Source: Chitinophagaceae bacterium (GTDB taxonomy: Bacteria > Bacteroidota > Bacteroidia > Chitinophagales > UBA10324). Taken from it: DNA of 6,172 bases. The notes beneath the pieces are model-generated. The model worked only from the letters and a program-made list of their open reading frames with translations. It was not told the origin of the DNA and ran no database searches. The translations under genes were made by a program, and so were the position numbers. The stretch lies in NCBI GenBank assembly GCA_023251195.1, contig JAHEZG010000239.1:1-6172 (forward strand), in the 5' to 3' direction. Of this stretch, positions 5,863-6,172 are shown in pieces (the stretch's first letter is position 1; every line of letters begins with the position of its first letter).

Positions 5863-6172
5863 TCATTCTTCCTTAATCGCAATACAAGATGGACTTTGCC
5901 CAACATCAATAGTTGAAGTAATTGTATGAGATGCAACATCAATAACACTTACTGAATTTGAATTTTGATTAGCCACATACGCTTTACTCTGTCTTTTATT
6001 AAATGCCATCCATCTTGGATTTGCTCCGACATTCATTGTTCCCCGTTGCACCCAATCAGTTCCTGAATGAGTGAACCACGCTACTCTGCCATTTGAAACA
6101 TCACTCACCCATAATTCTGAATTTGCAGATTGATAAATTACATGGGATGGTTGGAAGCTAAGATTTAAAGAA
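5863..6172 (-). CDS. YVTN-type beta-propeller protein, C-terminal end only (5' end outside window)
   Basis: The frame is open to the right edge, giving about 103 visible residues. Two propeller blades can be seen: one from ELWVSDVSNGRVAWF to GTMNVGANPRWMAF, and the last from KAYVANQNSNSVSVIDV to TITSTIDVGQSPSCIAI. The repeated 'AYVAN-NSNSVSVIDV...I-VG-SP--IA' is the signature of YVTN/YncE-like seven-bladed repeats found in exported proteins. The GTG at 6108 is not a credible start because blade sequence continues upstream of it. The protein ends just after the last blade (KEE). Such propellers serve as binding scaffolds or, in related families, as oxidoreductase parts; no catalytic residue can be judged from this fragment. 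It is the first visible gene of the - strand row, 10 bases before the small lipoprotein. Confidence 0.85.
   Translation of the reverse strand, partial: SLNLSFQPSHVIYQSANSELWVSDVSNGRVAWFTHSGTDWVQRGTMNVGANPRWMAFNKRQSKAYVANQNSNSVSVIDVASHTITSTIDVGQSPSCIAIKEE

Larger units (their letters stand above)
1188..6172 (-). other. Probable co-transcribed envelope copper-handling gene row
   Basis: Five genes in a row on the - strand are separated by 10, 41, 10 and 6 bases. None of these gaps holds a recognisable Bacteroidota promoter (TTG about 19 bases before TAnnTTTG) or a strong hairpin. All but the last product carry, or as a cut fragment would be expected to carry, an export signal; the last is a DNA-binding protein. 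The promoter would lie beyond the right edge. The 41-base gap at 5395-5435 is the only place an internal promoter could fit, and I see no clear one there. Confidence 0.6.

Noticed and set aside
6106..6108. GTG as the true start of the propeller gene
   Set aside because: Upstream in-frame sequence (SANSELWVSD) is part of a propeller blade and continues to the edge.

Overview
The window looks like a piece of a Bacteroidota genome, most likely a Chitinophagales- or Sphingobacteriales-type organism. The reasons are AT-rich DNA, start codons without clear Shine-Dalgarno sequences, tightly packed genes, lipoproteins, a LytTR regulator, and protein architectures I associate with that phylum. This taxonomic reading is an inference from style, not from a marker gene.

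Layout. Two genes on the + strand (left edge to 1161) encode a membrane-anchored, cysteine-rich GDCCVxC-type protein, cut by the left edge, and a putative lipoprotein with a CC-rich lysine tail. They meet tail-to-tail, at about 1162-1187, a long - strand gene row that runs from the right edge down to 1188. In transcription order that row holds: the C-terminal end of a YVTN-type beta-propeller protein, a small lipoprotein of unknown function, a four-helix DUF2231-like membrane protein with a periplasmic HGG-type domain, a very large multicopper oxidase fusion, and a stand-alone LytTR DNA-binding protein. Gaps inside the row are 10, 41, 10 and 6 bases, so it is probably one transcription unit.

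How it fits together. The core is a periplasmic/outer-membrane copper-handling module. The 903-residue protein joins, on one chain, a Sec signal peptide, two near-identical heavy-metal-binding repeats, a complete CopA/PcoA-like multicopper oxidase with all copper ligands and a methionine-rich insert, and a C-terminal part that looks like an outer-membrane beta-barrel (a CopB/PcoB-like role). The preceding inner-membrane protein carries many histidines facing the same compartment, and the following LytTR protein is a candidate regulator of the row. The two + strand genes add cysteine-based (soft-metal) chemistry, so the window may lie inside a larger metal-resistance region. No RNA genes, insertion sequences, CRISPR arrays or replication origins were seen, and no stretch over 50 bases lacks a gene.
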